Shown: positions 46,404 through 54,536, counted from the stretch's first letter. The stretch is DNA of 64,000 bases from Alphaproteobacteria bacterium (GCA_018222605.1 JAAEZZ010000002.1:124001-188000), one strand, 5' to 3'. The notes: generated from the sequence alone by a model not told the origin. Made by a program: numbers and translations.

Positions 46404-47243
46404 TTAATAGCCAAGCTCCGCGGAGGAACCCGCGCCGATCAGCATCTGTGAAATTGCGATGGCATCCTGGATCGGTTGCGCCTGCTGATCCGTAGAGATC
46501 AGCGTTTTCTGGCAACGGATCGCATCGCGCACTTTCGGGTCCCGCATAACGGTGCCTGCAAGATGTGGACGGAAGCCAAGGAAGGTCTGGCAAGCCCGCG
46601 CAATCGCCTCATAGGTTCTTTGCCCTGCAGCGCGTGATTCGGCCTGGTTAATACAGATCACGGGTTCCACGTTCGGCGCATAACCTCTCAGAACCTTGAT
46701 GAACGCATAGGCATCCGTCATCGAGGTCGGCTCGTCCGTGATAACCATCAATGCCTTGTCGGCGGCACGCGCCAGGCGCATGCAGTTGGCCTCAATGCCG
46801 GCGCCAAGGTCCACGACCACCTGGTCATATTGCAGGGCCAGCGCAGAGAGACCCGCGGCAAGGCGGGCAACTTCTTCTGGCGGAAGCTCAGCGAGAGCGC
46901 CTGAGCCTGACCGGCCCGGCAGCACATCAAAACCACCTCCTGCAGCGCCGCCATCAACGGGCGTAACCGCATCATCCAGCTCAACCCAGCCTGCAATCAC
47001 GGCGGCGAGGTCTGTTTCCGGTGCGATGCCCAGCTGTACGTCAACATTGGCAAGGCCAAGATCACCATCCACCAGCAGCGTGCGCTTGCCAGCCTGCGCG
47101 AAGGCAGAAGCCAGCGTGATGGCCATGAAGGTCTTGCCCACCCCGCCCTTGCCACTGGCAACAGCGATGATCGAGGCCGGAGCAACGCGCGGAGCCGGGC
47201 GCTGTTGCGGCCGATCCTGGGATTTTCGAAGCATGAAGCTCAT
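46404..47243 (-). CDS. flhG: FlhG (MinD-like flagellar-number ATPase)
   Basis: A 279-residue MinD/ParA-family ATPase. Deviant Walker A SGKGGVGKTFMA, Walker A' region VDGDLGLANVD and the switch DLGAGIEANC are intact, so ATP hydrolysis is likely. It restricts flagellar number and works with FlhF. It lies 4 bases after flhF and is the last gene before the ctrA promoter. The C terminus (ISQMLIGAGSSAELGY) lacks a clear MinD-type amphipathic membrane helix. FlhG fits better than MinD because of the flagellar context. Confidence 0.88.
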   Translation of the reverse strand: MSFMLRKSQDRPQQRPAPRVAPASIIAVASGKGGVGKTFMAITLASAFAQAGKRTLLVDGDLGLANVDVQLGIAPETDLAAVIAGWVELDDAVTPVDGGAAGGGFDVLPGRSGSGALAELPPEEVARLAAGLSALALQYDQVVVDLGAGIEANCMRLARAADKALMVITDEPTSMTDAYAFIKVLRGYAPNVEPVICINQAESRAAGQRTYEAIARACQTFLGFRPHLAGTVMRDPKVRDAIRCQKTLISTDQQAQPIQDAIAISQMLIGAGSSAELGY

Positions 47244-47247
47244 GAGA

Positions 47248-48255
47248 TTACGCAGCTCCTTTCAGGGCGATCACATCGCCCGGGGCATCTTCCATCAACA
47301 AGGCAGCCAGCCGGGAGGGCGCTGCCGGCACCAGCCCACCGCCGATAAACGGCGTCACGGCGAGATGCGAGAAGGCAATGCCAGCTGATGACAGGGCCGA
47401 TATGGCCCCTCCCCGCCGGCGGGCAATGTCGAGTTTGGTAAGGATCGCGCGGCGAATGCCGGCGCGGGCAAAGGCACGGGCCGAATCGGCCTGATCTTCC
47501 GGATGTCCCTCGGCAGACATGACGAGCACAGGCTCGGCGCGCACAACGGCGATCAAATCCTGCAGGCTGGCCATATCATCCTGATCGAATGGATTGATGG
47601 CCGGCAGGTCGATAATGCAGCGATTGCCGGTCTCGCGCAGCCTGCGCAGCACGTTGAACAGGGCGTCGGGCGTCTCGGCAATGCGGATCTGGCCGCGTTC
47701 CTGCTCAAGATAAGCGGCCAGCTGCTCGCCTCCGGCCGTGCCGTCGAGATCTGCGGCAACCGGCATGATCTGGGTGCGTGCCACGGCGGCGCGACGGGTC
47801 AGCTTTGCAGCTGTCGCGGTGCGGCCATGCCCCGGAGGTCCAACGAGAATGATATCCTTTTCCAGGCGCGCCGGAATCGGGTCGCAGGTAACGATACGCT
47901 CCAGACCGGCGGCGATGGAATCTTCAGGGGCGGAGCTTGGCGTGCTGTGGCGGCCAGCCCCCTCATTTGCCACACGGTCTGCAAAGCGCTGGGGTGCGCC
48001 ATGCCAGAGCAGCGCGTCGCGGACGCGGCTGTAGAGCGGGTTTTCAGAGCCACGGCCGTGACCGCCGCGCGATTCACGCAGGAAGAGCGGCTCGCTCGGC
48101 ACCACTCCTCCGCCAAGCTTGTCTGTAGCTGCGCGGACCTCGACTCCCCCGTCGATTTCGCGCTCTGACAGGATCACCGCATCGGCGCCCATCTCGGCAA
48201 AAATCATCGCCTTGGCAGCTTCGAAAGTCTCCGCAGCGAACATCTTCATGCGCAT
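47248..48255 (-). CDS. flhF: FlhF-like SRP-family GTPase with degenerate G motifs
   Basis: A 335-residue protein. The N-terminal FlhF domain is clear (MKMFAAETFEAAKAMIFAEM, GADAVILSERE), followed by a shortened linker. The NG domain starts near 115. G1 is GPPGHGRTAT (139-148) where FlhF has GPTGVGKT: the catalytic Lys is Arg145. G3 (normally DTAGR) reads DLPAIN; the G4 TKLD (273-276) and a G5-like GGGLVP remain. FlhF recruits the first flagellar components to the pole; this copy probably binds GTP poorly or not at all. It is upstream of and close to flhG. First ATG at 48255, with AAGGGA upstream. Confidence 0.82.
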   Translation of the reverse strand: MRMKMFAAETFEAAKAMIFAEMGADAVILSEREIDGGVEVRAATDKLGGGVVPSEPLFLRESRGGHGRGSENPLYSRVRDALLWHGAPQRFADRVANEGAGRHSTPSSAPEDSIAAGLERIVTCDPIPARLEKDIILVGPPGHGRTATAAKLTRRAAVARTQIMPVAADLDGTAGGEQLAAYLEQERGQIRIAETPDALFNVLRRLRETGNRCIIDLPAINPFDQDDMASLQDLIAVVRAEPVLVMSAEGHPEDQADSARAFARAGIRRAILTKLDIARRRGGAISALSSAGIAFSHLAVTPFIGGGLVPAAPSRLAALLMEDAPGDVIALKGAA

Positions 48256-48419
48256 GTCTGCATGTTTCCCTTGTTACACCCCATCGCACACCACCCCATT
48301 GGTGCAACAGGACATGCTTATCCTCGGAAAACAGTTAACACAGCTAAAGGTTAACAGTTTCCTGCCCTGCGTTAGGAATTGTGAAGCATGTATGGGATTT
48401 AATGTTGGCTGCCGGAATC
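48256..48419 (-). promoter_or_regulatory. flhF upstream region with paired GTTAAC sites
   Basis: Between fliN and flhF, GTTAAC occurs at 48334-48339 and 48350-48355, separated by 10 bases. The TTAA half-sites resemble CtrA boxes but the spacing is not the consensus 7. A promoter for flhFG here is plausible. I see no flbD, which follows fliN in Caulobacter. Confidence 0.35.
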
Positions 48420-48686
48420 TCAGGCAGCTGCACGTTCATCAACGATTTCGGACAGGGTGACCCCCAATTGTCCATCGGCGATGACCAGCTTGCCGCGCGC
48501 CATCAGGCGGTCGGAAAGGTAAATATCCACCGGTTCGTCGGTCTTGCGCTGAAGGGCGATGATGTCCCCTTCCGACATGGCCATCAATTCCTCGATCGGC
48601 ATGCGCACCTCGCCCAGCACCACATCCACGCGGACGGGTACATCCATCAGGCTCTTCTTCAGGGCGGGGTTTTCGGAATCAGTCAT
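48420..48686 (-). CDS. fliN: flagellar motor switch protein FliN
   Basis: An 88-residue SpoA-domain protein: LMDVPVRVDVVLGEVRMPIE, LMAMSEGDIIALQR, PVDIYLSDRLMARGKLVIAD and LGVTLSEIV match FliN closely. It forms the lower C-ring with FliM and FliG. Length is short but complete for the domain. It starts 14 bases after the fliH stop with GGAAGGACG upstream. It is the last gene of the fliFGHN operon. Confidence 0.95.
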   Translation of the reverse strand: MTDSENPALKKSLMDVPVRVDVVLGEVRMPIEELMAMSEGDIIALQRKTDEPVDIYLSDRLMARGKLVIADGQLGVTLSEIVDERAAA

Positions 48687-48700
48687 GATCGTCCTTCCGG

Positions 48701-49102
48701 CTATCCTCTGAATGGGTCGGATTTAAGGGATTGCTGCGCGGCGAACAGGTCCCCCTGCCCGTCTATGATGGTGCGGGCTGTCGCCCTTATTAGCTGAGTG
48801 GCCCGCTCACTGAAACCCTCCTCCAGCGCGCAGGCCTCCAGATGGCTTGTCAGGGCCACGAGACTTGCCAAAGCCTCGTTGAGCGCATTCGTGACCGCCT
48901 GCAAGCGCTCCGCCTCGTCACGCGCCTGTTCCGCGCGCACAGTTGCAGCGCCTTCAGCCCGCGCTTCTGCCAGCAATTGCACCAGTTCCGGGGTTGTCAG
49001 GCGGACCGGCGGGTCTTCTTCGAGCACGGCAGGCGGGGCTGCCGCAACACTGAAATCGCTGCGGAAGTCAAAAGGCGTGAGGGATTTGACAGCGCGCTGC
49101 AT
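48701..49102 (-). CDS. fliH: FliH-like flagellar export regulator (FlbE position)
   Basis: A 133-residue protein, shorter than FliH of most bacteria (over 200). The N terminus has FDFRSDF, a segment seen in Caulobacterales FliH/FlbE. A long charged helix follows (AEARAEGAATVRAEQARDEA). The C-terminal ATRTIIDGQ-like region is weak. FliH holds the export ATPase FliI at the base. The assignment rests mainly on position between fliG and fliN, as in Caulobacter (flbE). Start ATG overlaps the fliG stop by one base. Confidence 0.75.
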   Translation of the reverse strand: MQRAVKSLTPFDFRSDFSVAAAPPAVLEEDPPVRLTTPELVQLLAEARAEGAATVRAEQARDEAERLQAVTNALNEALASLVALTSHLEACALEEGFSERATQLIRATARTIIDGQGDLFAAQQSLKSDPFRG

Positions 49103-50043
49103 TATTCGACCAGTTCGTCCTCATCTTCCGGCAGACCACCGCGAATATCGCCCTGATTAATCAGGGCGCGCGCCAGCCGGACTAGTTCACGGCGGGCCGC
49201 TTCCACTTCGCTGCGGCGCACAGGGCCCAGCATGGCGATTTCCTCGCGCAGCAGGCTGCCCGCACGTTGCGTCATGTTGCGGAAGAAGGCCGTCGCCGTT
49301 TCCGGCTTTGCACCCTTCAGCGCCAGGGTCAGCATAGCGCGGTCTGACGATGACAGTAGGGTCTGCAGGCCTGCCGTGTCCATTTTCGCGAGATCATCAA
49401 AAGTGAACATGAGCGCGCGGACACGGTCACCCACACCCGGCTCAGCGCTGTCCAGTGCCGCGAGCAGGTTCTGCTCTGCCTGGCTGTCCAACTGGTCAAA
49501 GATGCGGGCAATACGCTCATGCCCGCTGGCAATGGAGGGCCGCAGACTGTTGTCCAGCCAGCCGGAGACGGCCGCCTCCAGCCCTTTCAGCGCAATCGGG
49601 TTTACCGGACCGATATGCAGAAGGCGCTGCATGATATCGACGGCGTGTCTGGTGCGGATAACTTTCAGCAGCCGTGCGGCGGCTTCACCCTCCATGCGCG
49701 ACAGGATCAGCGCGATGGTTTGGGGGTGCTGCCCGCCCAGCAGCTGCAGGAGGTCCGCCGTTTCCATGGCAGAGAGACGCGCCCAGACGCTGCTGCCGGC
49801 TGCGGGTTTGGGCGTGTAATGCGTGTGCGCCTTCACATAGGTCTGCACGGCTTCGGCCTCATGGCCGTAATCATCGTCCAGCGCATCCATGGCGGCAGAC
49901 AGCGCATGGGCCTCTTCACTGGACAGCTCTCCCCAGACCGGGGCAGCATCCGGGCCAAGCGCACGCATTAGACGAGCAGATCTAGCAAGGCCTTCCGGCG
50001 GGCGCGCGGATGGCCCAGCCTGTTTCAGGGCAAGCGCGGTCAT
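49102..50043 (-). CDS. fliG: flagellar motor switch protein FliG
   Basis: A 313-residue FliG. The N-terminal FliF-binding domain (LARSARLMRALGPDAAPVWG), middle domain with the (E)HPQTIALIL motif (GGQHPQTIALILSRMEG) and C-terminal domain (TFDDLAKMDTAGLQTLL; RNMTQRAGSLLREE; GPVRRSEVEAA) are all present. Charged residues that face the stator are in the last domain. Its ATG overlaps the fliF stop by 4 bases, so expression is coupled with the unusually short FliF. Confidence 0.95.
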   Translation of the reverse strand: MTALALKQAGPSARPPEGLARSARLMRALGPDAAPVWGELSSEEAHALSAAMDALDDDYGHEAEAVQTYVKAHTHYTPKPAAGSSVWARLSAMETADLLQLLGGQHPQTIALILSRMEGEAAARLLKVIRTRHAVDIMQRLLHIGPVNPIALKGLEAAVSGWLDNSLRPSIASGHERIARIFDQLDSQAEQNLLAALDSAEPGVGDRVRALMFTFDDLAKMDTAGLQTLLSSSDRAMLTLALKGAKPETATAFFRNMTQRAGSLLREEIAMLGPVRRSEVEAARRELVRLARALINQGDIRGGLPEDEDELVE

Positions 50044-50714
50044 GCGGCCCCCCCTTCCCCATGCATCCAGCTACGCAGGATGGAGGCCGTGCGGGCCGGA
50101 TCTTTCTGGACGAGTTTTGCAGCGGCGCCGGGCTCCGCGGTCAGGGCCGGTTTGGCTTTCAGGCGGGTCTCTTGCAGGGCGGGCTCAAGTGCAGCTTCAA
50201 CCGGCTCTGCGGCTTTGACCCGCTTTGCATCCGCCGCTGGTGCATCGGACGGCTTCAGTCCAATCCAGGCGAGCATCGCCAGCAATGCGCCATACAGGCC
50301 GAGTTCCGTCCAGCCTGAAGCAGACGGACGGCCCGGCACACCGCGCGCAAAGGCGGCCTGCTCGATCACCAATTGATCGCCCTCTTCCGGATTCATCATC
50401 AGCGCGGATGTCGTCAGACGCTCCAGCGTAGGTGCGGCTTCACTGACGCGGCTCGCCAGCAGGATCAGGACGGAGTGAGACGTGCCCTCACCTGTCACCG
50501 ACAGCCGGATATTTCCCTTGCCTGCGACAGGCTCAAGAATACCCATGAGAGAGGCTTCGACCTTGGAGCCAGGCACCCACTCATCGGCAGGCTGGGTAAA
50601 CAGACTTGTTCCCCGCCAGCAACCGAGCAGGATTACGATCAGACATGCAAACAGCGCGATGGCCTGTGTGGAGGGCCCCGCGCTGCGCTGCGATTTTGCG
50701 AACCGAAAATCCAT
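50040..50714 (-). CDS. fliF: minimal FliF (MS-ring protein lacking RBM1 and RBM2)
   Basis: Only 224 residues, against roughly 530-570 for FliF. In order: TM1 (about 20-36, IALFACLIVILLGCW); a region like the start of RBM3 (KVEASLMGILEPVAGKGNI); a segment like its end (ERLTTSALMMNPEEGDQLVI); TM2 (about 137-154); a charged linker; and the FliG-binding tail (KLVQKDPARTASILRSWM). Missing are RBM1, RBM2 and the insertion in RBM3 that forms the beta-collar. Synteny sciP-fliF-fliG-fliH-fliN is that of Caulobacter, so it is the fliF locus, not a stray paralogue. ATG at 50714 has a CAGGAG 6 bases upstream. The 4-base overlap with fliG and an intact frame argue against decay. Confidence 0.8.
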   Translation of the reverse strand: MDFRFAKSQRSAGPSTQAIALFACLIVILLGCWRGTSLFTQPADEWVPGSKVEASLMGILEPVAGKGNIRLSVTGEGTSHSVLILLASRVSEAAPTLERLTTSALMMNPEEGDQLVIEQAAFARGVPGRPSASGWTELGLYGALLAMLAWIGLKPSDAPAADAKRVKAAEPVEAALEPALQETRLKAKPALTAEPGAAAKLVQKDPARTASILRSWMHGEGGAA

Positions 50715-50720
50715 CAAACA

Positions 50721-50754
50721 CTCCTGACGCCGGAAGCAGATTCCGGCGTTCAGG
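50721..50754 (-). promoter_or_regulatory. fliF leader hairpin overlapping the Shine-Dalgarno
   Basis: CCTGAACGCCGGAA and TTCCGGCGTCAGG pair with one bulge around a 5-base loop (50723-50754). The Shine-Dalgarno AGGAG (50721-50725) has its first three bases inside the stem, so folding would limit ribosome access to fliF. Confidence 0.6.
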
Positions 50755-50776
50755 ACTATTCATAGGTCTCGGCGCG

Positions 50777-50791
50777 TAAATTTGTGTTTAA
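50777..50791 (-). promoter_or_regulatory. CtrA-box-like site upstream of fliF
   Basis: Read on the minus strand, TTAA-ACACAAA-TTTA: two half-sites with the consensus 7-base spacing and one mismatch from TTAA-N7-TTAA. It lies 63-77 bases before the fliF ATG. A further GTTAAC lies at 50804-50809. Confidence 0.6.
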
Positions 50792-50821
50792 CAGACAGGA
50801 GCTTGTTAACCCTAACCCCGA

Positions 50822-51094
50822 CTAGCTGCGATATTGCTGCAGGCGGGTTGTACGCAGGCCTTTGGTGCCGTGACGGTTGTAGAGCTTTTCCCAGGTCTCG
50901 TATTCCTCGTCGCTCAGGCTGTAGCGGTCACAGGCTGCCTTGCGGCTAAGAAGGCCACCAGAGACTGCTGCAACGACTTCAGCTTTGCGGCGCGTCACCC
51001 AGCGGGAGATATTAGGGGACGGCAGGTCTGCCAGGGTCAGCGTCTGGCCGTCGGGGCCGGGGACGCCTTGATTACGTGCATTATGTTTTTCCAT
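50822..51094 (-). CDS. sciP: CtrA inhibitory protein SciP (DUF1153)
   Basis: A 90-residue helix-turn-helix protein matching Caulobacter SciP: GPDGQTLTLADLPSPNISRW, VTRRKAEVVAAVSGGLLSRK, RYSLSDEEYETWEKLYNRHG and the final LRTTRLQQYR. SciP binds CtrA (and DNA) to block CtrA-dependent transcription in late predivisional/swarmer cells. I use the internal ATG at 51094; the frame continues 36 codons upstream without similarity. It is directly upstream of fliF, as in Caulobacter. Confidence 0.95.
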   Translation of the reverse strand: MEKHNARNQGVPGPDGQTLTLADLPSPNISRWVTRRKAEVVAAVSGGLLSRKAACDRYSLSDEEYETWEKLYNRHGTKGLRTTRLQQYRS

Positions 51095-51305
51095 GTCCAC
51101 ACCATTCTGGTTGCATAGTCGAAAACAGCCCGGCTTCTCCGGGAACTGTGGACAGGAAGATACACTGAGGGGTTTAAGCCTAGGCGTAAGGCAGTATGTC
51201 ACTTTTACAGCTTCGGTTAGGAGGATGTTCGTAAAGCTGTACCGCCCCGGTACAAGAGGTGAGAATCTCCCGCATTCATTACAGAAATGACAACATTATG
51301 GCGAA

Positions 51306-52388
51306 TTATGGCAGCAATTCCAAAGCGCCATTATCCCGTGCCTGGGCCGCATGACGGCGCAACATGGTCAGGAACATTTCGTCTCCGCGCTTGGTCTGTT
51401 TAACAAGCATCGCCGCGCCGAACGCAACCGACATACCGTAAAAACTAAACCACTGGTAGTGCCGATAGAGGTCTTCAAACGCATAATCAGTGATGCCCTG
51501 ATCCTGCAGGCAGGAATGGTAATAGCGGAGCAAGGCCTGCTCATATCTGGGCCGGTCATCCCGCGTCAGACCCGCACCAATGAAATAGGCCACATCACCC
51601 GCCGGGGCGCCTTTGCCGACCGTTTGCCAGTCTACAATCGCCAGTGGCTTGGGCGCGCTGCCCTTGCCAAACAGCATGTTGTCCAGCCGGAAATCATTAT
51701 GCGTCAGGGCATGCGGGCCCTCATAGCCCTCACTCCAGGCCGGCAGCGCTGTAGCATAGGCATCGCCGACTTCAATGTCTTCCGCACTCAGCCGCTCGCC
51801 ATAGCGATCCTTGAATCCGTACCACAGCCCGACAACCTGCTCCGGCGGCAAGGCGGGTGGCGGTGCCAGCTCACTTCCCTGCAGCCAGGCATAGGTATCG
51901 AGCGCCGGATCATTCCAGTGCGCCGCATGCAGCACAGCCGCAGAGGCAAGCGCCTTTTCAGCCTCTTTCACAGTGCAGCCGCGCAATTGGTCCCCCTGCT
52001 CTGACGGGGCCATATCTTCCATGATCAGGGCAAACCGGTTCGTATTGGAGTCGTAATCTGTATAGAAGGCTTTCGGCGTGATGACCCCCGCCACTTTCGG
52101 AAAGGTGCGATAGAAGTGCACTTCGCGCTCATAATGACCGAGCAGTTTCGCCGTCATCAGGCTGTCTTCACTGCCGGAGGGAAATTTGCCGACCAGTGTA
52201 TCCGGGGCGTTCGATCCCTTGCGGTTATAATCGAACACAAAGCGGACATTTTCACCGATCTGGCCTGTTCCGATTGATTTTGCGGTGAGGCCTTTTACCT
52301 CTGCATCAATGCCAATTTCTTCGAATAGAGCATTAAACCAGTCCGCCCCCAAGGTGAGCGGGTCTGCATCGAGGCCAGGTCGACTCAT
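51306..52388 (-). CDS. phosphotransferase family protein (choline/aminoglycoside/ecdysteroid kinase-like)
   Basis: A 360-residue protein kinase-like fold enzyme. An N-lobe Lys (TLVGKFPSGS), Brenner's motif LTHNDFRLDNMLF with catalytic Asp, and IVDWQTVGKG (Mg-binding Asp) are present. Relatives phosphorylate small alcohols; substrate unknown. It starts immediately after the TetR-type gene stop (no intervening base), so the pair is co-transcribed and the regulator probably controls it. Confidence 0.85.
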   Translation of the reverse strand: MSRPGLDADPLTLGADWFNALFEEIGIDAEVKGLTAKSIGTGQIGENVRFVFDYNRKGSNAPDTLVGKFPSGSEDSLMTAKLLGHYEREVHFYRTFPKVAGVITPKAFYTDYDSNTNRFALIMEDMAPSEQGDQLRGCTVKEAEKALASAAVLHAAHWNDPALDTYAWLQGSELAPPPALPPEQVVGLWYGFKDRYGERLSAEDIEVGDAYATALPAWSEGYEGPHALTHNDFRLDNMLFGKGSAPKPLAIVDWQTVGKGAPAGDVAYFIGAGLTRDDRPRYEQALLRYYHSCLQDQGITDYAFEDLYRHYQWFSFYGMSVAFGAAMLVKQTKRGDEMFLTMLRRHAAQARDNGALELLP

Positions 52389-53057
52389 TCATGTTTCCTC
52401 CACTTTGGTGCTTTTATCGGCAGGATTTTCCTGCTCTTTATCTTGTCCTGAGCGCGCCTCTTCCGCGCGGCGGCTGCGGCCCCAGCCGGTCATCCGCTGG
52501 AATTGCTGCATGCGGTCTTCTGCATCACGCAAGCCCCGGTCGAGCGCAGCCATGGTGAGAGCAAAATCTCCGCTGGTTTCCTTGCGCCAGGCCCGCTCTG
52601 CCTTGCCGATGACATAGGCGACACCGACGGCCTTGAGAGGCACCGGCGCGCCGGACCGTCTGTCGAGCCCTGCCGAGACAAGCGCCCAGTCCGCAGAGCG
52701 CTTGCGCGCCGCTGCCAGTTTCAGAAGCAGGGATGGCACACGGTCACGATAGGTCATCAGAGAGATCAGACCGGCGCGATGGTCTTCCATCGCCTCAAAG
52801 CGCAGCATGATGACATCAAACAGACGCTCGCGCGGCGTTTCATCATGCGAGACGCCCTCTTCCGACATGAACCCGTCGAAATAGGTCTCCGCATACGCGG
52901 CCAGTTCATCTTTACCGGCAACGCCATGAAAGTCTGACAGGCTGAGGCCTGCTGTATCCGCAATCTCTGAAAGTGTCAGGTCAGCCCAGGCGGTTTCGGC
53001 AGCCAGCTCCAATGCAGCGAGCAGGCCTTTTCCAAGTATGCCTGCCGTATCGCTCAT
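52389..53057 (-). CDS. TetR/AcrR-family transcriptional regulator
   Basis: A 222-residue protein. The N-terminal part holds a TetR helix-turn-helix (LTLSEIADTAGLSLSDFHGV), then a helical ligand domain, and a charged disordered tail (SRRAEEARSGQDKEQENPAD). The effector is unknown. ATG at 53057 with GGAG upstream. Located between proC (11 bases upstream) and the phosphotransferase gene (adjacent). Confidence 0.75.
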   Translation of the reverse strand: MSDTAGILGKGLLAALELAAETAWADLTLSEIADTAGLSLSDFHGVAGKDELAAYAETYFDGFMSEEGVSHDETPRERLFDVIMLRFEAMEDHRAGLISLMTYRDRVPSLLLKLAAARKRSADWALVSAGLDRRSGAPVPLKAVGVAYVIGKAERAWRKETSGDFALTMAALDRGLRDAEDRMQQFQRMTGWGRSRRAEEARSGQDKEQENPADKSTKVEET

Positions 53058-53068
53058 CACTGGCTCCT

Positions 53069-53878
53069 CTAATCCATGTCTCTGGACAGCTCCCGGTCGC
53101 GGGTTATGGCGGCCCGGAGTGCCTTGCGCATCAATAGGGGCATCCCACCGTCATCCATGAGGATGTCAAGGGCTGCCTGGGTGATGCCGCCGGGTGAAGT
53201 GACCGCTTTTCTCAACGCCCCTGGCGTTTCATCCGATGCTGCCATCAGGGCAGCCGAGCCCGTAAGGGTTTCGACCGCCAGCCGCATGGCCATGTCGCGT
53301 GGCACACCTTCGGCCTCTGCGGCTTCTGCCATCACTTCGGCCAGCAGAAAGACATAGGCCGGTCCGCAGCCGGAAATACCGGTCGCCACTGTCAGCATTT
53401 TTTCGTCCATCGGGCCTTCGACACGGCCCAGAGATTTCAAAAGGCGTTGAACGACCTCAATATCGGTTTTCGTCACAGAGGGCGCAGGGGCCATCAGTGC
53501 AACACCCTTGCCGATCGCACCCGGCGTATTCGGCATGACGCGAATGATACGCGGCGTTTCCAGCCTGTCCGTCAATTGGCCCAGCCGAATGCCGCCCATG
53601 ACGGATACAACGAGTGTTTTCGGGCCGATCCAGACCTTCACACTTTCCACGATGCGCGGAAAGATTTGCGGTTTGACACACAGTACGACTATGCCTGCCG
53701 GGGACGGATCAGGATTGAGCACCAATTTTCCGGCATCGGCCCAGTTCTGGACCTGTTCAGACGGCGCAGGATCGACAATCGACAGGTCCGGAGAGGCCTT
53801 GCCGGACAGCCAGCCTGTCGCCAGCGCCGAGCCCATTCTCCCGGCCCCAATCAGGACAATCGATTTTGCGCTGCTCAT
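53069..53878 (-). CDS. proC: pyrroline-5-carboxylate reductase
   Basis: A 269-residue ProC. Rossmann motif VLIGAGRMGSALATGW at the N terminus, RVMPNTPGAIGKG, and the family signature in the C-terminal dimer domain (TGISGCGPAYVFL; VTSPGGITQAAL). It reduces pyrroline-5-carboxylate to proline with NAD(P)H. It follows the YbjN gene by 22 bases in a probable YbjN-proC-tetR-kinase transcript. Confidence 0.96.
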   Translation of the reverse strand: MSSAKSIVLIGAGRMGSALATGWLSGKASPDLSIVDPAPSEQVQNWADAGKLVLNPDPSPAGIVVLCVKPQIFPRIVESVKVWIGPKTLVVSVMGGIRLGQLTDRLETPRIIRVMPNTPGAIGKGVALMAPAPSVTKTDIEVVQRLLKSLGRVEGPMDEKMLTVATGISGCGPAYVFLLAEVMAEAAEAEGVPRDMAMRLAVETLTGSAALMAASDETPGALRKAVTSPGGITQAALDILMDDGGMPLLMRKALRAAITRDRELSRDMD

Positions 53879-53900
53879 CTTTTACAGGGTTTCCGGGGCC

Positions 53901-54404
53901 TCAGGCTTCGCCATGCGTTTCAAACATGACGGCATCAATGGATTCACGGGGCGATTTGCCTGCCCAGATCAGGAAGTTGAACGCCGGCACGAACCGGTCC
54001 ACGGCGCTGACCGAAGCCGCGACAGCAGAGCGGATCTCGCCCAGAGACACTTCATCCCGGTCCGTCATCGGGAAAGTATAGCGGAAAATGACCACGCCTT
54101 CATCCGCCCAATAGTCGAAATGGCCCAGCCACAGACGCTCATTCGCCATTATGATCAGCTCTGAGAGCTGCGCGCGCTTGGCGGCAACTGGCTTGATGTC
54201 CAGTGTGACAGAAAAATGGATAGCTGCCGGTTCAGGGCGGAATGCGAACAAGGCGCCCATATCGCCCCAGCGGGTTTCCGCTACAGCCTGAATGGTTCCT
54301 TCTTCATCGCGCTCATGCTGCCAGCCAGCGATTTCGAGGGCTTCCTCAACACGGTCCAGTGGATCTGCCGCAGCAAACTCATCGCGTGAAAGATCAAGGC
54401 TCAT
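53901..54404 (-). CDS. YbjN domain-containing protein
   Basis: A 167-residue protein matching the YbjN sensory domain: ADPLDRVEEALEIAGWQHER, strands in WGDMGALFAFRPEPAAIHFS, and NERLWLGHFDYWADEGVVIF. The fold resembles the type III secretion chaperone fold; the role in alphaproteobacteria is unknown. YbjN next to proC is a common arrangement in this class. Confidence 0.85.
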   Translation of the reverse strand: MSLDLSRDEFAAADPLDRVEEALEIAGWQHERDEEGTIQAVAETRWGDMGALFAFRPEPAAIHFSVTLDIKPVAAKRAQLSELIIMANERLWLGHFDYWADEGVVIFRYTFPMTDRDEVSLGEIRSAVAASVSAVDRFVPAFNFLIWAGKSPRESIDAVMFETHGEA

Positions 54405-54536
54405 GAAAGTCTCCCCTTCTTTCAGAGTTTATGGGTGCGCGGATTCGCGCAACATGGCCAATGTCTGTTGAAACGCGCGCGAGGCGCCGCGTCCAGTGTG
54501 ATTAACAGACAGGCAAGATTAGCCTGCAGTAAAGGC

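Noticed and set aside
48334-48355. A perfect CtrA box upstream of flhF
   Set aside because: The two TTAA half-sites are 12 bases apart, not 7, so I list the region only as a possible promoter.
51095-51202. N-terminal extension of SciP
   Set aside because: The 36 extra codons have no similarity to SciP and the family starts at the ATG at 51094.
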